NCBI GenBank assembly: GCA_964481195.1
Contig: CAYZTB010000006.1
Coordinates: 1 to 64,000, forward strand
Reading direction: 5' to 3'
DNA from: Palsa-948 sp964481195
GTDB lineage: Bacteria > Bacteroidota > Bacteroidia > Palsa-948
DNA: 64,000 nucleotides
Notes under the pieces: model-generated
The model's database searches: none
What the model saw: only the letters and a program-made list of their open reading frames with translations
Told to the model about the DNA's origin: nothing
Shown: positions 42,607 through 51,843 of the stretch, in pieces
Layout: each line of letters starts with the position of its first letter
Numbering within the stretch: position 1 is the stretch's first letter
Program-made: the position numbers and the translations under genes

Positions 42607-43735
42607 CTTGAATTAGAGATTCTTTTATTGCTGGTTTAATGGGATTGGAAATACTATTTCTGGAATTTATTTTCACTAAGTTGCCTTTTACTTTTGTAAT
42701 GGTAAATAACCCGGTAAAAATTAAAGCAGGAAATGTCATGGAGAATAGAAATTCTTTTAAGCCCCAATCGGTAACAGCTGTTTGGATGTAATAAATGATG
42801 GCTATAGAAGTTGCTCCAACAACTGCAAATAGCAATGCAATTCTTTTTTCAGTAATGCCTCTGTAAAATAAATTATGAGTAGTATGATCTTTGCCTCCTA
42901 TGAAAGGAGATTGCTTGTTTAATAATCTATTTATTATAACGATAGTTGTATCTGAAATAGGCAAAATAAAAGCAGTGATAGTAATGGAAAATTGCCTGGA
43001 TATGGAGATGGTTTCGGTGGTGGATGCAGCATCATTCCAGAAATATATAATGCCAATTATTCCTAAAAGCAAACCAATAACCTGGCTTCCGGTATCACCC
43101 ATATATAATTTTGAAGGATGCCAATTAAATATTAAAAAACCCGAAAGAGAACCAATGAGCCCTATTAGAATTAAATAGAAAAAGTTGTTTTCGGAATTGT
43201 TGGAAACAAGTATTAACATTGCGGCAGTAGCAAAAATTAATATTGAAACAATTGCTGCAATAGAATCCATGTTATCTAACATGTTCACAGAATTCATTAC
43301 AGCAACAACCCAAAAGATGGTTATTGTATAGTTTAGCGTTTGGTTAGCAAATAATGCAATGTGAATTCCCGAGTAGCATAATATTACTCCGCATAAAATT
43401 TGAACAAACAATTTTAAAAAAGGGCGAGTGTTATAGGCATCGTCTGCCAGGCCCATCATAAATGCTATAGTAACCGTAGCCAGCAGACCGACAATTTTTT
43501 TGTTTAGTAAAATCTCTTGAGGGTCAAAGAAAATGGAGTAGGATGCAAAAGAAATTAAAAAGATGATATAAAATGAAATGCCTCCAAAAGCAGGTTTAGA
43601 GGTGCTCGCCCATCGAATTACAGTTTCTTTGTTATCTCGAATGCCTAGTGTTTTAGAAAATCTAAGAAAAAGAGAATTGATCAGAAACGAGAATATAAAA
43701 GATGCTGTTATAAAAGCTAAATAGAAATAAGTCAT
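42587..43735 (-). CDS. WecA/MraY-family polyprenyl-phosphate sugar-1-phosphate transferase
   Basis: 382 residues with about ten to eleven membrane helices. Catalytic Asp pair D98/D99 in MGLADDAYNTRP, NSVNMLDNMDSIAA (about 147-160), MGDTGSQVIG near 207, and the HTTHNLFYRG motif near 283, all as in the PNPT superfamily. It transfers GlcNAc-1-phosphate (or a similar sugar phosphate) to undecaprenyl phosphate at the inner membrane, starting O-antigen, enterobacterial-common-antigen-like or capsule synthesis. No other polysaccharide cluster is adjacent, so the end product is unknown. Confidence 0.92.
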   Translation of the reverse strand: MTYFYLAFITASFIFSFLINSLFLRFSKTLGIRDNKETVIRWASTSKPAFGGISFYIIFLISFASYSIFFDPQEILLNKKIVGLLATVTIAFMMGLADDAYNTRPFLKLFVQILCGVILCYSGIHIALFANQTLNYTITIFWVVAVMNSVNMLDNMDSIAAIVSILIFATAAMLILVSNNSENNFFYLILIGLIGSLSGFLIFNWHPSKLYMGDTGSQVIGLLLGIIGIIYFWNDAASTTETISISRQFSITITAFILPISDTTIVIINRLLNKQSPFIGGKDHTTHNLFYRGITEKRIALLFAVVGATSIAIIYYIQTAVTDWGLKEFLFSMTFPALIFTGLFTITKVKGNLVKINSRNSISNPIKPAIKESLIQDEKGIA

Positions 43736-43815
43736 GCAATTCCTAGTTTTGAATAGGATTTTTAAATGTTATTTATATGATTATTATAAGACAAAAATGC
43801 TATGGGGAGTGAAGG

Positions 43816-44481
43816 CTATCTTTTTGAGAGAGCATTTATTTCCATATCTACCTTTCGAATTATTTTTGCTAGGTCATCTTTCTTTTCAGAGAATTTATTG
43901 TCATCAATATCAATGATAAGTAAACGACTTTTTTTATGTGTTTCGGTATATTTTGTAATCCAAGCTTCGTATCGTTCATTTAGCCTTTGTAGATAGTCTA
44001 GACGAATAGCTTTTTCATATTCTCTGCCTCTTTTTTGAATTTGCTCAACTAAGGTTGGAATTGAAGCACGTAAATAAATTAATAAATCAGGAGGTTGAAC
44101 AAAGGATTGCATCAAGCCAAATAAGCCAATGTAATTTTCAAAATCTCTAGTAGTCATAAGCCCCATGGAATGCAAGTTGGGGGCGAATATATTCGCATCT
44201 TCATAAATTGTTCGATCTTGAATGACAGTCTTTTTGTTTTTTCTAATTTCAATTACTTGTTGAAAACGGCTATTCAAGAAAAACACTTGTAAATTGAAAG
44301 ACCAACGTTGCATGTCCTCATAGAAATCGTTTAAATAAGGATTGTTATCTGCATCTTCGTATTGGGGAGTCCATTTATATTGCTTTGCAAGCAAAGTGGC
44401 TAATGTAGTTTTGCCAGAGCCAATATTTCCAGATACTGCGATGTGCATATTTTCGGCTACTTTTATAGAGGTTTTCTTCAT
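43816..44481 (-). CDS. Deoxynucleoside kinase
   Basis: 221 residues. P-loop GNIGSGKTT at 18-26, the deoxynucleoside-kinase motif DRTIYEDANIFA near 115-126 (DR/E pair), and the lid-type arginines in IQKRGREYEKAIRLDYLQRL. It phosphorylates deoxynucleosides for salvage; specificity for dA, dG, dC or dT is not evident. The ORF starts with an 11-residue leader before a second ATG (MHIAVSGN), which is the more family-like start, so the true start may be 44448. It lies 30 bases downstream of the beta-propeller gene. Confidence 0.92.
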   Translation of the reverse strand: MKKTSIKVAENMHIAVSGNIGSGKTTLATLLAKQYKWTPQYEDADNNPYLNDFYEDMQRWSFNLQVFFLNSRFQQVIEIRKNKKTVIQDRTIYEDANIFAPNLHSMGLMTTRDFENYIGLFGLMQSFVQPPDLLIYLRASIPTLVEQIQKRGREYEKAIRLDYLQRLNERYEAWITKYTETHKKSRLLIIDIDDNKFSEKKDDLAKIIRKVDMEINALSKR

Positions 44482-44511
44482 GTTTTTTGTGCTTCAAAAT
44501 TTCTGTGTTTT

Positions 44512-45309
44512 TTACTTAATTGCCTCGTAAATATCTAAATTATTTGGCTTCAGCAAATATAGCTTTTCTTTCTCTGTTCGGGCAATTAAAACACCGCTAG
44601 TTGGTAGCTGAATTTCGCTTTCTTCTTGGGTAATTAAATTGTGACTTTTAAGAATATCGTTTTTTAGGTAGATGATTTGTTCATCTGCAACTTGGAAGGA
44701 TTGCACACCAAGTATTGGTATTTTTCGACTGTAAGTGCCGAATATATCAAATACAAGAATTCCTTTCTGAGGGTCGTTTATATATAATTTGTTGTTACAC
44801 TCAGTCATAAAATTAGGGTTAATCGCTTCGCCAGTAATTTGAATAACACTTCCGGTCTGTTGAGTGATTTGTAGATTTTGGTCAAAGCGTATTAGCTCTA
44901 AATTTTGCTGATTATAAATCCAGAACCCACTGTTATGGGATGTGCAAACTAAGGAGGTCTGATTTAAGCCAAGCTCATCGAGAGAAATAGAATTGCCGGA
45001 AGGGGAAAGCATGTTATCTATAAAGATAATTCGTTGAAATGATTTGTAATACAATAGTATTTTCAATGGATCGCGGGTATCTACAAACGATAAATTACCT
45101 AAATTTTTATCGCTTAAATTTTTTAAAAACTCTCCTTTCGAATTATACTTTTCAAGTGAGTTGCCTTTTGTAATGTATATGTTTCCTAGATTGTCAGTAG
45201 TAACGATAGCGGTTTTGGTTGGGATAGATTTAATCAATCTAAAATTTGATTCTTGAAAATAGGAAGCAAACAAGAAAGGAAAAAACATAATAGCGATTTT
45301 TATTTTCAT
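44512..45309 (-). CDS. Secreted beta-propeller-like protein, unknown function
   Basis: 265 residues from the ATG at 45309; an upstream ATG at 45357 would overlap the GH3 gene and bury the signal peptide. Signal peptide 1-17 or so (MKIKIAIMFFPFLFASYF). The rest has repeated NHL/six-bladed-propeller-like units (VTTDNLGNIYITKGNSLEKY, NSKGEFLKNL, IDNMLSPSG), each of about 40 residues. No catalytic motif is visible. Similar secreted propeller proteins are found in Bacteroidota between the GH3 and deoxynucleoside kinase genes, as here, but the function is unknown to me. Confidence 0.7.
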   Translation of the reverse strand: MKIKIAIMFFPFLFASYFQESNFRLIKSIPTKTAIVTTDNLGNIYITKGNSLEKYNSKGEFLKNLSDKNLGNLSFVDTRDPLKILLYYKSFQRIIFIDNMLSPSGNSISLDELGLNQTSLVCTSHNSGFWIYNQQNLELIRFDQNLQITQQTGSVIQITGEAINPNFMTECNNKLYINDPQKGILVFDIFGTYSRKIPILGVQSFQVADEQIIYLKNDILKSHNLITQEESEIQLPTSGVLIARTEKEKLYLLKPNNLDIYEAIK

Positions 45310-45319
45310 ATTTTTTTCT

Positions 45320-46855
45320 TTAACTAAATGTTTTTGAGCTTTGCTTATTCGTAGCAAGAATTTCTTCTAAAATTTTCCTATTACTAGATAGTCTTGGTAT
45401 TTTATTTTGTCCGCCCAGTTTGTTTTTATTGCGTAACCAATTATAAAAAGTGCCAGGGTTTACTTCATTGATAATAGGAGCGCGCATCACAAAGTTATTA
45501 AAACGCTTTGCTTCGTAATCCGAGTTAAGTGATTTTAAGGCATTATCAAGAATTTCTGCAAAATAGCCTATATCATCTGGGCGCTTTTCAAATTCTATTA
45601 TCCATTCATGAGCGCCACTTTCTTTTTCACTAAAAAATACAGGGGCAACAGAATATTCTTTAATAAAGGAGTTAGACTTATGGCAGGCAATTTTTATTGC
45701 TTGTTCTGTGTTTTCTATAATAACTTCTTCGCCAAATGCATTTAAGAAATGTTTAGTTCTTCCGGTAATTTGAAAACGATAGGGGTTTGTTGTCGTAAAC
45801 CGAATGGTATCCCCTAGCTGATATCGCCATAAACCGCCATTAGTGGAAATAACTACAGCATAGTTTTGATTGATTTTAACTTGATGTAATTGTATTGCTA
45901 TTTGATCTGGAGTATTCGCACCATCAACTGGAATAAATTCATAGTAAATGCCATAATCTAACATCAATAGTAATTCATCAGAATTTTTTTGATCTTGTAA
46001 GCCAAAAAAACCTTCTGAAGCATTATATAGTTCCAGGTAGTTTATTTTGTCGCTTCCAAAAAGTTGTCTAAAGTTTTCTTTATAAGGATCAAAGTTTACA
46101 CCTCCATGAAAATATACTTCCAGATTTGGCCATACTTCTATGATTGATGATTTTCCTGATATTTCTAAAATGCGTTTTAGTAATACGTGCATCCAGGATG
46201 GGACACCCGCTAGGCTTGTTACATTTTCTGACATAGTTGCTACGGCCATCTTTTCCAATTTTTCTTCAAAATTGTTTAAAAGAGCAATGGAAAGATCTGG
46301 GGAGCGGAAAAACTCAGCCCATAAAGGTAAATTTTGAATAATGATGGCAGAAACATCTCCGTGATATGATTCGTGATTGTCAAATATGTCCGTAGTGTGG
46401 CTGCCTCCTAATGCCAGATTTTTGCCTGTAAATAATTCAGTATTAGGAAAGTTGTTGCAGTATATCGAAACCATGTCTTTTCCTCCTTTGTAATGGCATT
46501 CCTCGAGCGATTCAATACTGATAGGTATAAACTTGCTTTTATCATTTGTAGTGCCTGACGATTTTGCAAACCATTTTGTATCGCTGTGCCAAAGTATGTT
46601 TTTTTCGCCCCTCCGTATTCGTTCAATGAAGGGTTTTGTGCTTTCGTAATCTTGGAGCGGTACTCGGTTCGAAAATTCTTCAGGGCTTTTTATGCTTGCA
46701 TAGTCATATTTTTTTCCCCATTCTGTGTTTTTTGCAGATTCTATTAATTTTCTAAACCACTCATATTGCACTTCTTGAGGATATTTCATGAACAACTCAA
46801 TCTGATGCATGCGTTTAGTCATGATCCAAGAAGCAAAAGAGTTGAATAGCGCCAT
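45320..46855 (-). CDS. GH3-family (auxin-responsive-promoter-like) acyl-adenylating enzyme homologue
   Basis: 511 residues, a bacterial member of the GH3 family. ATP/AMP-binding motifs are recognisable: KSSGTTNDKSKFIPIS from residue 98, YNASEGFFG near 278-286, LWRYQLGDTIRF near 340 and TGRTKHFLNAFGEEV near 360. In plants GH3 enzymes adenylate jasmonate, auxin or benzoate and join them to amino acids; the substrate in Bacteroidota is unknown. Cytoplasmic. A TATCTTCG box (minus strand, 46869-46862) directly precedes the ATG. It is the first gene of the minus-strand run that extends to 36067. Confidence 0.88.
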   Translation of the reverse strand: MALFNSFASWIMTKRMHQIELFMKYPQEVQYEWFRKLIESAKNTEWGKKYDYASIKSPEEFSNRVPLQDYESTKPFIERIRRGEKNILWHSDTKWFAKSSGTTNDKSKFIPISIESLEECHYKGGKDMVSIYCNNFPNTELFTGKNLALGGSHTTDIFDNHESYHGDVSAIIIQNLPLWAEFFRSPDLSIALLNNFEEKLEKMAVATMSENVTSLAGVPSWMHVLLKRILEISGKSSIIEVWPNLEVYFHGGVNFDPYKENFRQLFGSDKINYLELYNASEGFFGLQDQKNSDELLLMLDYGIYYEFIPVDGANTPDQIAIQLHQVKINQNYAVVISTNGGLWRYQLGDTIRFTTTNPYRFQITGRTKHFLNAFGEEVIIENTEQAIKIACHKSNSFIKEYSVAPVFFSEKESGAHEWIIEFEKRPDDIGYFAEILDNALKSLNSDYEAKRFNNFVMRAPIINEVNPGTFYNWLRNKNKLGGQNKIPRLSSNRKILEEILATNKQSSKTFS

Positions 46856-46934
46856 AGGTAACGAAGATACAAAGCTCTGGCTATTTCTTTTCAGTCAAAA
46901 AGTATTTTTTTGTGTATAATTAGAATACGGCTTT

Positions 46935-46968
46935 TTGTTAAATAGAGATAACAAATGTTATATTTTCG
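46935..46968 (+). promoter_or_regulatory. Promoter of the DUF2797 gene
   Basis: TTG at 46935-46937 and TATTTTCG at 46961-46968 with a 23-base spacer. The ATG at 46973 is 4 bases after the box, so the transcript is probably leaderless or nearly so. This argues against the upstream ATG at 46955, which lies before the -7 box. Confidence 0.45.
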
Positions 46969-46972
46969 CTAT

Positions 46973-47770
46973 ATGAGAGTTACGGGTAGGGTATTAAAGA
47001 TGAAAGCAAAATTGGGTGATGTCGTCTCCTATCATCTTCCTGTAGAAAAAGAACTAGTGCCAATGACTGAATTAGTTGGTAAGCATATTTCATTAAATTT
47101 TGAAAATGAAATTTATTGCATCTCTTGTGGTAGCAAAACCAACAAGTCTTTTGCCCAGGGCTTTTGTTATTCCTGTTTTGTTTCTTCTCCCGAAGCAGCT
47201 GAGTGTATTTTAAGGCCAGAGCTTTGCAGAGCGCACGAAGGAAAGGGTAGAGATTTAGCGTGGGAGAAAGCTCATCACCTGCAAGAGCATTTTGTTTATT
47301 TGGCGCTCTCTAGTTCCGTAAAAGTTGGTATAACGCGCTCTACACAGATTCCCACTCGTTGGATTGATCAGGGTGCTTCTGCAGCAATTTGTTTAGCTAA
47401 AGTTCCTTATCGGTATTTGGCTGGTGCTATTGAAGTTGAGTTGAAAAAATATTATACCGATAAAACGAATTGGCAACGTATGTTAAAAGGTGAAGTGCTC
47501 GAAGGAATTGATTTAATTGAAGAAAAATGGAATGCGGAACAGCATTTACCACAAGAGTTTAAACGGTATTTTTTTGAAGAAGATACAGTTACCAAGATTA
47601 ATTATCCGGTTCAATTGTATCCTAAAAAAGTAAAAAGTATTGATTTTGAAAAGCAAAACTTACTTGCTGGAAAGCTGGTAGGTATTAAAGGGCAATATTT
47701 AATTTTTGAAGATAATTCCGTATTAAATATTCGCAAACATAGCGGATATGTGCTTTCTGTAAATTGGTAG
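46973..47770 (+). CDS. DUF2797-domain protein
   Basis: 265 residues from ATG 46973. The N-terminal part has a zinc-finger-like set of cysteines, CISCGSKTNKSFAQGFCYSC with CxxC pairs. The DUF2797 core follows: LRPELCRAHEGKGRDLAWE and then HFVYLALSSSVKVGITRSTQIPTRWIDQGA, where VGITR and the RW pair recall a GIY-YIG-like nuclease fold. AEQHLPQEFKRYFFEED closes the domain. The family is uncharacterised; a DNA- or RNA-related role is a guess. The next gene starts 16 bases downstream on the same strand. Confidence 0.83.
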   Translation: MRVTGRVLKMKAKLGDVVSYHLPVEKELVPMTELVGKHISLNFENEIYCISCGSKTNKSFAQGFCYSCFVSSPEAAECILRPELCRAHEGKGRDLAWEKAHHLQEHFVYLALSSSVKVGITRSTQIPTRWIDQGASAAICLAKVPYRYLAGAIEVELKKYYTDKTNWQRMLKGEVLEGIDLIEEKWNAEQHLPQEFKRYFFEEDTVTKINYPVQLYPKKVKSIDFEKQNLLAGKLVGIKGQYLIFEDNSVLNIRKHSGYVLSVNW

Positions 47771-47786
47771 TTTCTTTTTTTTATGA

Positions 47787-49181
47787 ATGTCATTATTTAG
47801 AATTCTTCTACTTGCCTTTATTTTGCGATTAACTTGGTCGCTTGTAATTCTTTTTGCAAATGCTGAATCTATATGGATGTTTGATTCATACGGGTATTGG
47901 TATTTAGGGAAAAACCTCCTGGAGCACGGGGTATTTAGTCAAGCAATTACTCCGCCTTATACACTGGATTATTTCAGAACGCCAGGGTATCCAATTTTTT
48001 TAGCTCTTTTTCAAATTCTGCAGACAAGTAATTATACTATCATTTTTGTGCAAATTGTTTTATCTGTCTTGACATGCTACTATACCTATCAATTAGCACA
48101 TATAGTTACGTCAAATGATAAAATAGCGTCAGTCTCTGCACTTCTAGTTGCTTTGGATGTGCCATCTATTTTATATTCAAATACAATAATGGCAGAAACG
48201 TTTTTTTCGTTTACGCTTATTTTAGCTTGTTATTTCTTTGCCAGATTTGCAAAAGAAAATAAAATTAAACTTATCATATTTTCTGCCTTCCTGCTTGGTG
48301 TAAGTGCTTTGATACGCCCTGTTGCTCTTTACTTGGCTCCTGTCTTTGTGATTATGATACTTTTTTTAAGCGATAGGGGAGTGGTAAATAAGTTTACACG
48401 CCTTGTTTATTTCATTGTTTCTGTTTCTGTAATCATAGCTCCATGGCTTATTAGGAATAAACAAGAATTTGGTAAATTTTTTTTTACGCGTATGAACGGA
48501 GATGTATTATTGAATTTTACAGCATCAAATATTCTGTCAATTAAAAAAAATGTGATTTTTTTTGACTATGGATCTGCATTCCGAGAAAAGGTTATTGATG
48601 ATTTTAGATCAATAAATGGCAATACGGTAGGAGTAGAACTTTTAAAGCCTATTGAGTTTTCAGAATTTGCATTTAATAAGTCTACAGAAGTAATTAGCAG
48701 TAACAAATCATTATTCTTAAAGGAGCATCTTAAAAATATTTTTTATTTTTTTGCTAAGCCATTGCGCTCACCTATAGATATGCAACTGGGAAACAGTAAT
48801 GGATTTAACATGGGGAGACAGTTTTCTGTTTTTGGAGCATCTTCCTTTTTTGTAAGAATTTTAATAGTAATGCAAATTATTTTTTTGATCTTGGTATATC
48901 TTTTCTTTTTTCTAGCAGTTTATTGTTTTACGAAAAGTTTGGTAGCTTTCATTATGAAAAGTGAAGCTGCTGTTTCGTCCGAAATATTTTCCAGTAGTTA
49001 TTCTTTAGGTATGTTCCTTTTTCTAGGTATGTTAATTATATACTTTTCAAACTTTACAGTGCCTCCTGTTACGGATGCTAGGTTAAGAGTTCCTGTATGG
49101 CCATTTATTTCTATATTAAGTTCTGCAGGATTGTATTTCTTGCAGAATAATATTAAATGGATGAAAGCGTATATAAAATGA
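47787..49181 (+). CDS. GT39/PMT-like membrane glycosyltransferase
   Basis: 464 residues with about eleven membrane helices. The first periplasmic loop contains FDSYGYWYLGKNLLEHG at about 31-47, with the Asp-containing motif that corresponds to the catalytic site of polyprenyl-phosphate-sugar-dependent transferases. It is followed by RTPGYPIFLALFQ, as in the ArnT/PMT superfamily. It would transfer a sugar from a polyprenyl-phosphate carrier to a lipid, glycan or protein outside the cytoplasmic membrane. The acceptor is unknown. The ATG at 47787 is 16 bases after the DUF2797 stop. Compare the truncated relative at 21399-22271. Confidence 0.85.
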   Translation: MSLFRILLLAFILRLTWSLVILFANAESIWMFDSYGYWYLGKNLLEHGVFSQAITPPYTLDYFRTPGYPIFLALFQILQTSNYTIIFVQIVLSVLTCYYTYQLAHIVTSNDKIASVSALLVALDVPSILYSNTIMAETFFSFTLILACYFFARFAKENKIKLIIFSAFLLGVSALIRPVALYLAPVFVIMILFLSDRGVVNKFTRLVYFIVSVSVIIAPWLIRNKQEFGKFFFTRMNGDVLLNFTASNILSIKKNVIFFDYGSAFREKVIDDFRSINGNTVGVELLKPIEFSEFAFNKSTEVISSNKSLFLKEHLKNIFYFFAKPLRSPIDMQLGNSNGFNMGRQFSVFGASSFFVRILIVMQIIFLILVYLFFFLAVYCFTKSLVAFIMKSEAAVSSEIFSSSYSLGMFLFLGMLIIYFSNFTVPPVTDARLRVPVWPFISILSSAGLYFLQNNIKWMKAYIK

Positions 49182-49185
49182 GGTG

Positions 49186-49626
49186 CTAGCTAATCTTTGA
49201 AAATTTACTTTTCAAGGCATTCAATGCTTGTTCTTTCTTGTCTGACTCTTTTAAGCCTAGGGTGGAATTGCATTTTACGAAATTCTTTGGAAAAACAGTA
49301 AGGTCCATATCATCCAAAATCACAAAGTCGTTTATTTTCATTCGTTGTACATAATCGGTAATCTCTTTTTCACGATTATTGAAATCGAAAGTAATATCAT
49401 GCGGACTGCAAGTAACGCCATTCCAATTAAAGATAAACGTAAGCCTCTTCAGGTCAAGCATTTTTTTCCAAGAAGAAGTTATAACAATCTCGGCACCTGT
49501 TTCATCTAAAAGTTCGTTTAATATAGCAACACATTCCTTGTCAAAAGGGTGTGCGTAGTCCTCGTGTGGCTCGTTGCTTTTGTCAAGCACAAGCACGCCT
49601 TCTATATCTAAAAAAATTACTTTCAC
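49186..49626 (-). CDS. HAD-superfamily protein with altered motif I (DxE)
   Basis: 146 residues from the GTG at 49626, giving VKVIFLDIEGVLVLD at the N-terminus, as HAD proteins normally begin. An ATG 60 bases upstream (49686) would add a leucine- and phenylalanine-rich leader and start right at the upstream stop codon, so I prefer the GTG. Motif I is DIEGVL instead of DxDGxx: the nucleophile Asp is kept but the general acid is Glu. Motif II is VITSSWKK; a late acidic motif reads FVILDDMD. HAD-like phosphohydrolase of the swivel-free, small type; the substrate is unknown. It is last in the pdxJ run. Confidence 0.75.
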   Translation of the reverse strand: MKVIFLDIEGVLVLDKSNEPHEDYAHPFDKECVAILNELLDETGAEIVITSSWKKMLDLKRLTFIFNWNGVTCSPHDITFDFNNREKEITDYVQRMKINDFVILDDMDLTVFPKNFVKCNSTLGLKESDKKEQALNALKSKFSKIS

Positions 49627-49686
49627 GCAGCGAAGATAAAAAATATGATAAAATAAAAGTATTGTTTTGCTTATTTTTTCAAACAA

Positions 49687-51822
49687 CTAAAGCTTCATTC
49701 TAATTTGAACTTTAATTTCATTTTTTTCTGGACCGTTAATTTCATTTAGTGTTCCTTCGCTAATTGTGTTTTTGTTTGCATAATATGTTTGAGACCATCT
49801 AAGCCAAATCTCAATTTTTCTTGTTATGTCGTAATTTATAGTTACAAAAAATCTACTGCCCTTGTAATAATAGGATGGGATCGAATACGTGCCTGGAATA
49901 TCGCTTTCGTATGCATAAATCCTAGTGTTATAATTTTTAGTGTCAAAAAGAGCGTAACGCATATTTAAAGATAATTTGCTACCCATTTTTTTATATTGAA
50001 TATCTTGATAGAGTAGAAATCCATTTTCTTTACTATTGTCTTTAGTGAATTCTACAAGCTCAATTCTGTTCCCGAATTTAAGACAGCTGGAAACAAAATA
50101 AGAGATGTTCCACCTGTAATTTGTTTGACGAGTTGGAGCAAGAATGTCTATTCCATTTACCTGGTTTGCGTCAGAAAATTTATTTCTACTTCTAATCCTG
50201 CCATACGTTTCCAGTTTTTTTGATGGAGTATAATTTATTTGTATTAAGAAATCATTTCCAGTTGAAGGAGCTCCTGCTTGATATTTTAACCATGGAAATT
50301 TGTATTGATCTGCATAGGCATTTAACGTAATTGTGTTAGTTGCTTTTGTAGTAATCCCCAAATATATTCCGCTCTCATTTGCTGATTTTGTGTTTTCAGA
50401 AAAGGCATTTGAAATCAAGCTTTGGTAGTTTTGGTTATAGTTGCGATGTAATAAAGAAAATGATAATCTGGGATCTACAGATGCGATAAATCCATTAACA
50501 TAGGCAATGCCATTTTGCTGCAATGAGGAGGATATTGCTATTTCTCCAAAAAAATTGAAGTTTCGTAATAGTATAGAATAATCTAACCCTGCGTTTGAGA
50601 GTTGTTTTCCATTAAATTCAAATTGATTGTAAGTGCTTAAGGAGCGCTTGAGTTCCGGAGTTAAGATTGTATGCATGCCTGTAAGCCCTATGGAATAGTT
50701 TCTTTTACTTAATGTAACGTTACCGCCAGCATTGGTTTGTGTAACTGCGTCTTTATTTAATATTTCTGATGGTGTGCTATGGATGCCTGATTGCTGTAAG
50801 GAAGAAATTCCAAATTGTTCATTATAATTTACACTATCTGTTTCAATAATATTTCCATCAATTTTCTTTTTAGAGAAAAAGGCGGTTGCTTGAATAAATT
50901 TATTACCAGTTGTTAGTGCTGTTCCTCGCATAAACCGATTTTCATCTACAGAGTTATAAGGTCGAATACCGTTCGCATTTTTTTTAATTGCTATAGCATC
51001 TGTGGTTTTTCCGTACGCAAGACCGCTCCATAATGTCAGGCCTTGTCCAAAACTTAACCCATAATCTCCTATTGCCAGTGCTTTTATGGCTCGAATATTT
51101 TTTACAAACAAATGAGCGGAATAAAAGTCAAATCCATTTTTTGGTTTTTCATTTAAAAGAGAATCGTATAGGTAATTACTATGTTTTTTCTTTTTATAAA
51201 GAAATTCCTCGCCCGCATCTTTTTCTGCTGTAACTCCAATGCTCAATGTATTTCTATAAAGAAATCTGTACCGAGTGTAGATTTTTAGAGGGCTCCCTAA
51301 ATATCTAGCATTTGGGCTGTTATTTAAGGAAAGAGAATCAATAGGAGTAAAGCCTTTCTGAGATTCTAGCACTTGTTGACTCCTGAAAGTAATTTCATGG
51401 CTTCCTTCTTTGAGAACCTTTTTTAATGAAATATTATTAGTTTGAGTATGGTCCGTCACTATAACATAAGGGAGTAATGAGCTGATCGTTTGTAGTGCAA
51501 AACCATCTATTGTTTGAAGCTCGTATATTGACAATAACTTTCCATTTTTCTCTATGTGTGCGAGAAGGTTGTTTATTTGAATATCATCTAAAAGACCTAA
51601 TTCTCTTAATTCAGATGCTGAAGTGTTATTAAGGTTAATTTGGTTTTGCCGAAAGAATTCTAAATTTTCTAAAAGTGATGTGTAGTCTTCTTCTTCGTTC
51701 TCAAAATTTTCAGCCAGATTTTCAAATTTTTGCTCTAGTTCACTAGGGATAGTATCTTGAGCGTAGGAGGACGAGGTTGCAAATTGCAAACAAAAAAATA
51801 ATATGACGTTATATTTTAGCAT
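49687..51822 (-). CDS. Outer-membrane protein with N-terminal helix-hairpin-helix module
   Basis: 711 residues. Signal peptide 1-22 (ends SSSYAQD). Residues about 50-120 contain ComEA-like HhH motifs (LNNTSASELRELGLLDDIQI, then LLSIYELQTIDGFALQTI), followed by some 570 residues of beta-barrel-like strands (aromatic-rich, alternating) that end in IKVQIRMKL. Such HhH-plus-barrel proteins are widespread in Bacteroidota and their function is unknown. DNA uptake across the outer membrane is an attractive idea, because ComEA binds incoming DNA in the periplasm, but it is inference. It follows the ABC-F gene by 21 bases. Confidence 0.8.
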   Translation of the reverse strand: MLKYNVILFFCLQFATSSSYAQDTIPSELEQKFENLAENFENEEEDYTSLLENLEFFRQNQINLNNTSASELRELGLLDDIQINNLLAHIEKNGKLLSIYELQTIDGFALQTISSLLPYVIVTDHTQTNNISLKKVLKEGSHEITFRSQQVLESQKGFTPIDSLSLNNSPNARYLGSPLKIYTRYRFLYRNTLSIGVTAEKDAGEEFLYKKKKHSNYLYDSLLNEKPKNGFDFYSAHLFVKNIRAIKALAIGDYGLSFGQGLTLWSGLAYGKTTDAIAIKKNANGIRPYNSVDENRFMRGTALTTGNKFIQATAFFSKKKIDGNIIETDSVNYNEQFGISSLQQSGIHSTPSEILNKDAVTQTNAGGNVTLSKRNYSIGLTGMHTILTPELKRSLSTYNQFEFNGKQLSNAGLDYSILLRNFNFFGEIAISSSLQQNGIAYVNGFIASVDPRLSFSLLHRNYNQNYQSLISNAFSENTKSANESGIYLGITTKATNTITLNAYADQYKFPWLKYQAGAPSTGNDFLIQINYTPSKKLETYGRIRSRNKFSDANQVNGIDILAPTRQTNYRWNISYFVSSCLKFGNRIELVEFTKDNSKENGFLLYQDIQYKKMGSKLSLNMRYALFDTKNYNTRIYAYESDIPGTYSIPSYYYKGSRFFVTINYDITRKIEIWLRWSQTYYANKNTISEGTLNEINGPEKNEIKVQIRMKL

Positions 51823-51843
51823 TTAATGCTAATACTTTGGTCT

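Noticed and set aside
43734..43996. Small plus-strand ORFs in the gap between the WecA-like and kinase genes
   Set aside because: They run into the kinase gene antisense and have no motif; the gap itself (43736-43815) shows nothing else.
45310..45357. Upstream start for the beta-propeller gene
   Set aside because: It overlaps the GH3 coding region and puts 16 charged residues ahead of the signal peptide.
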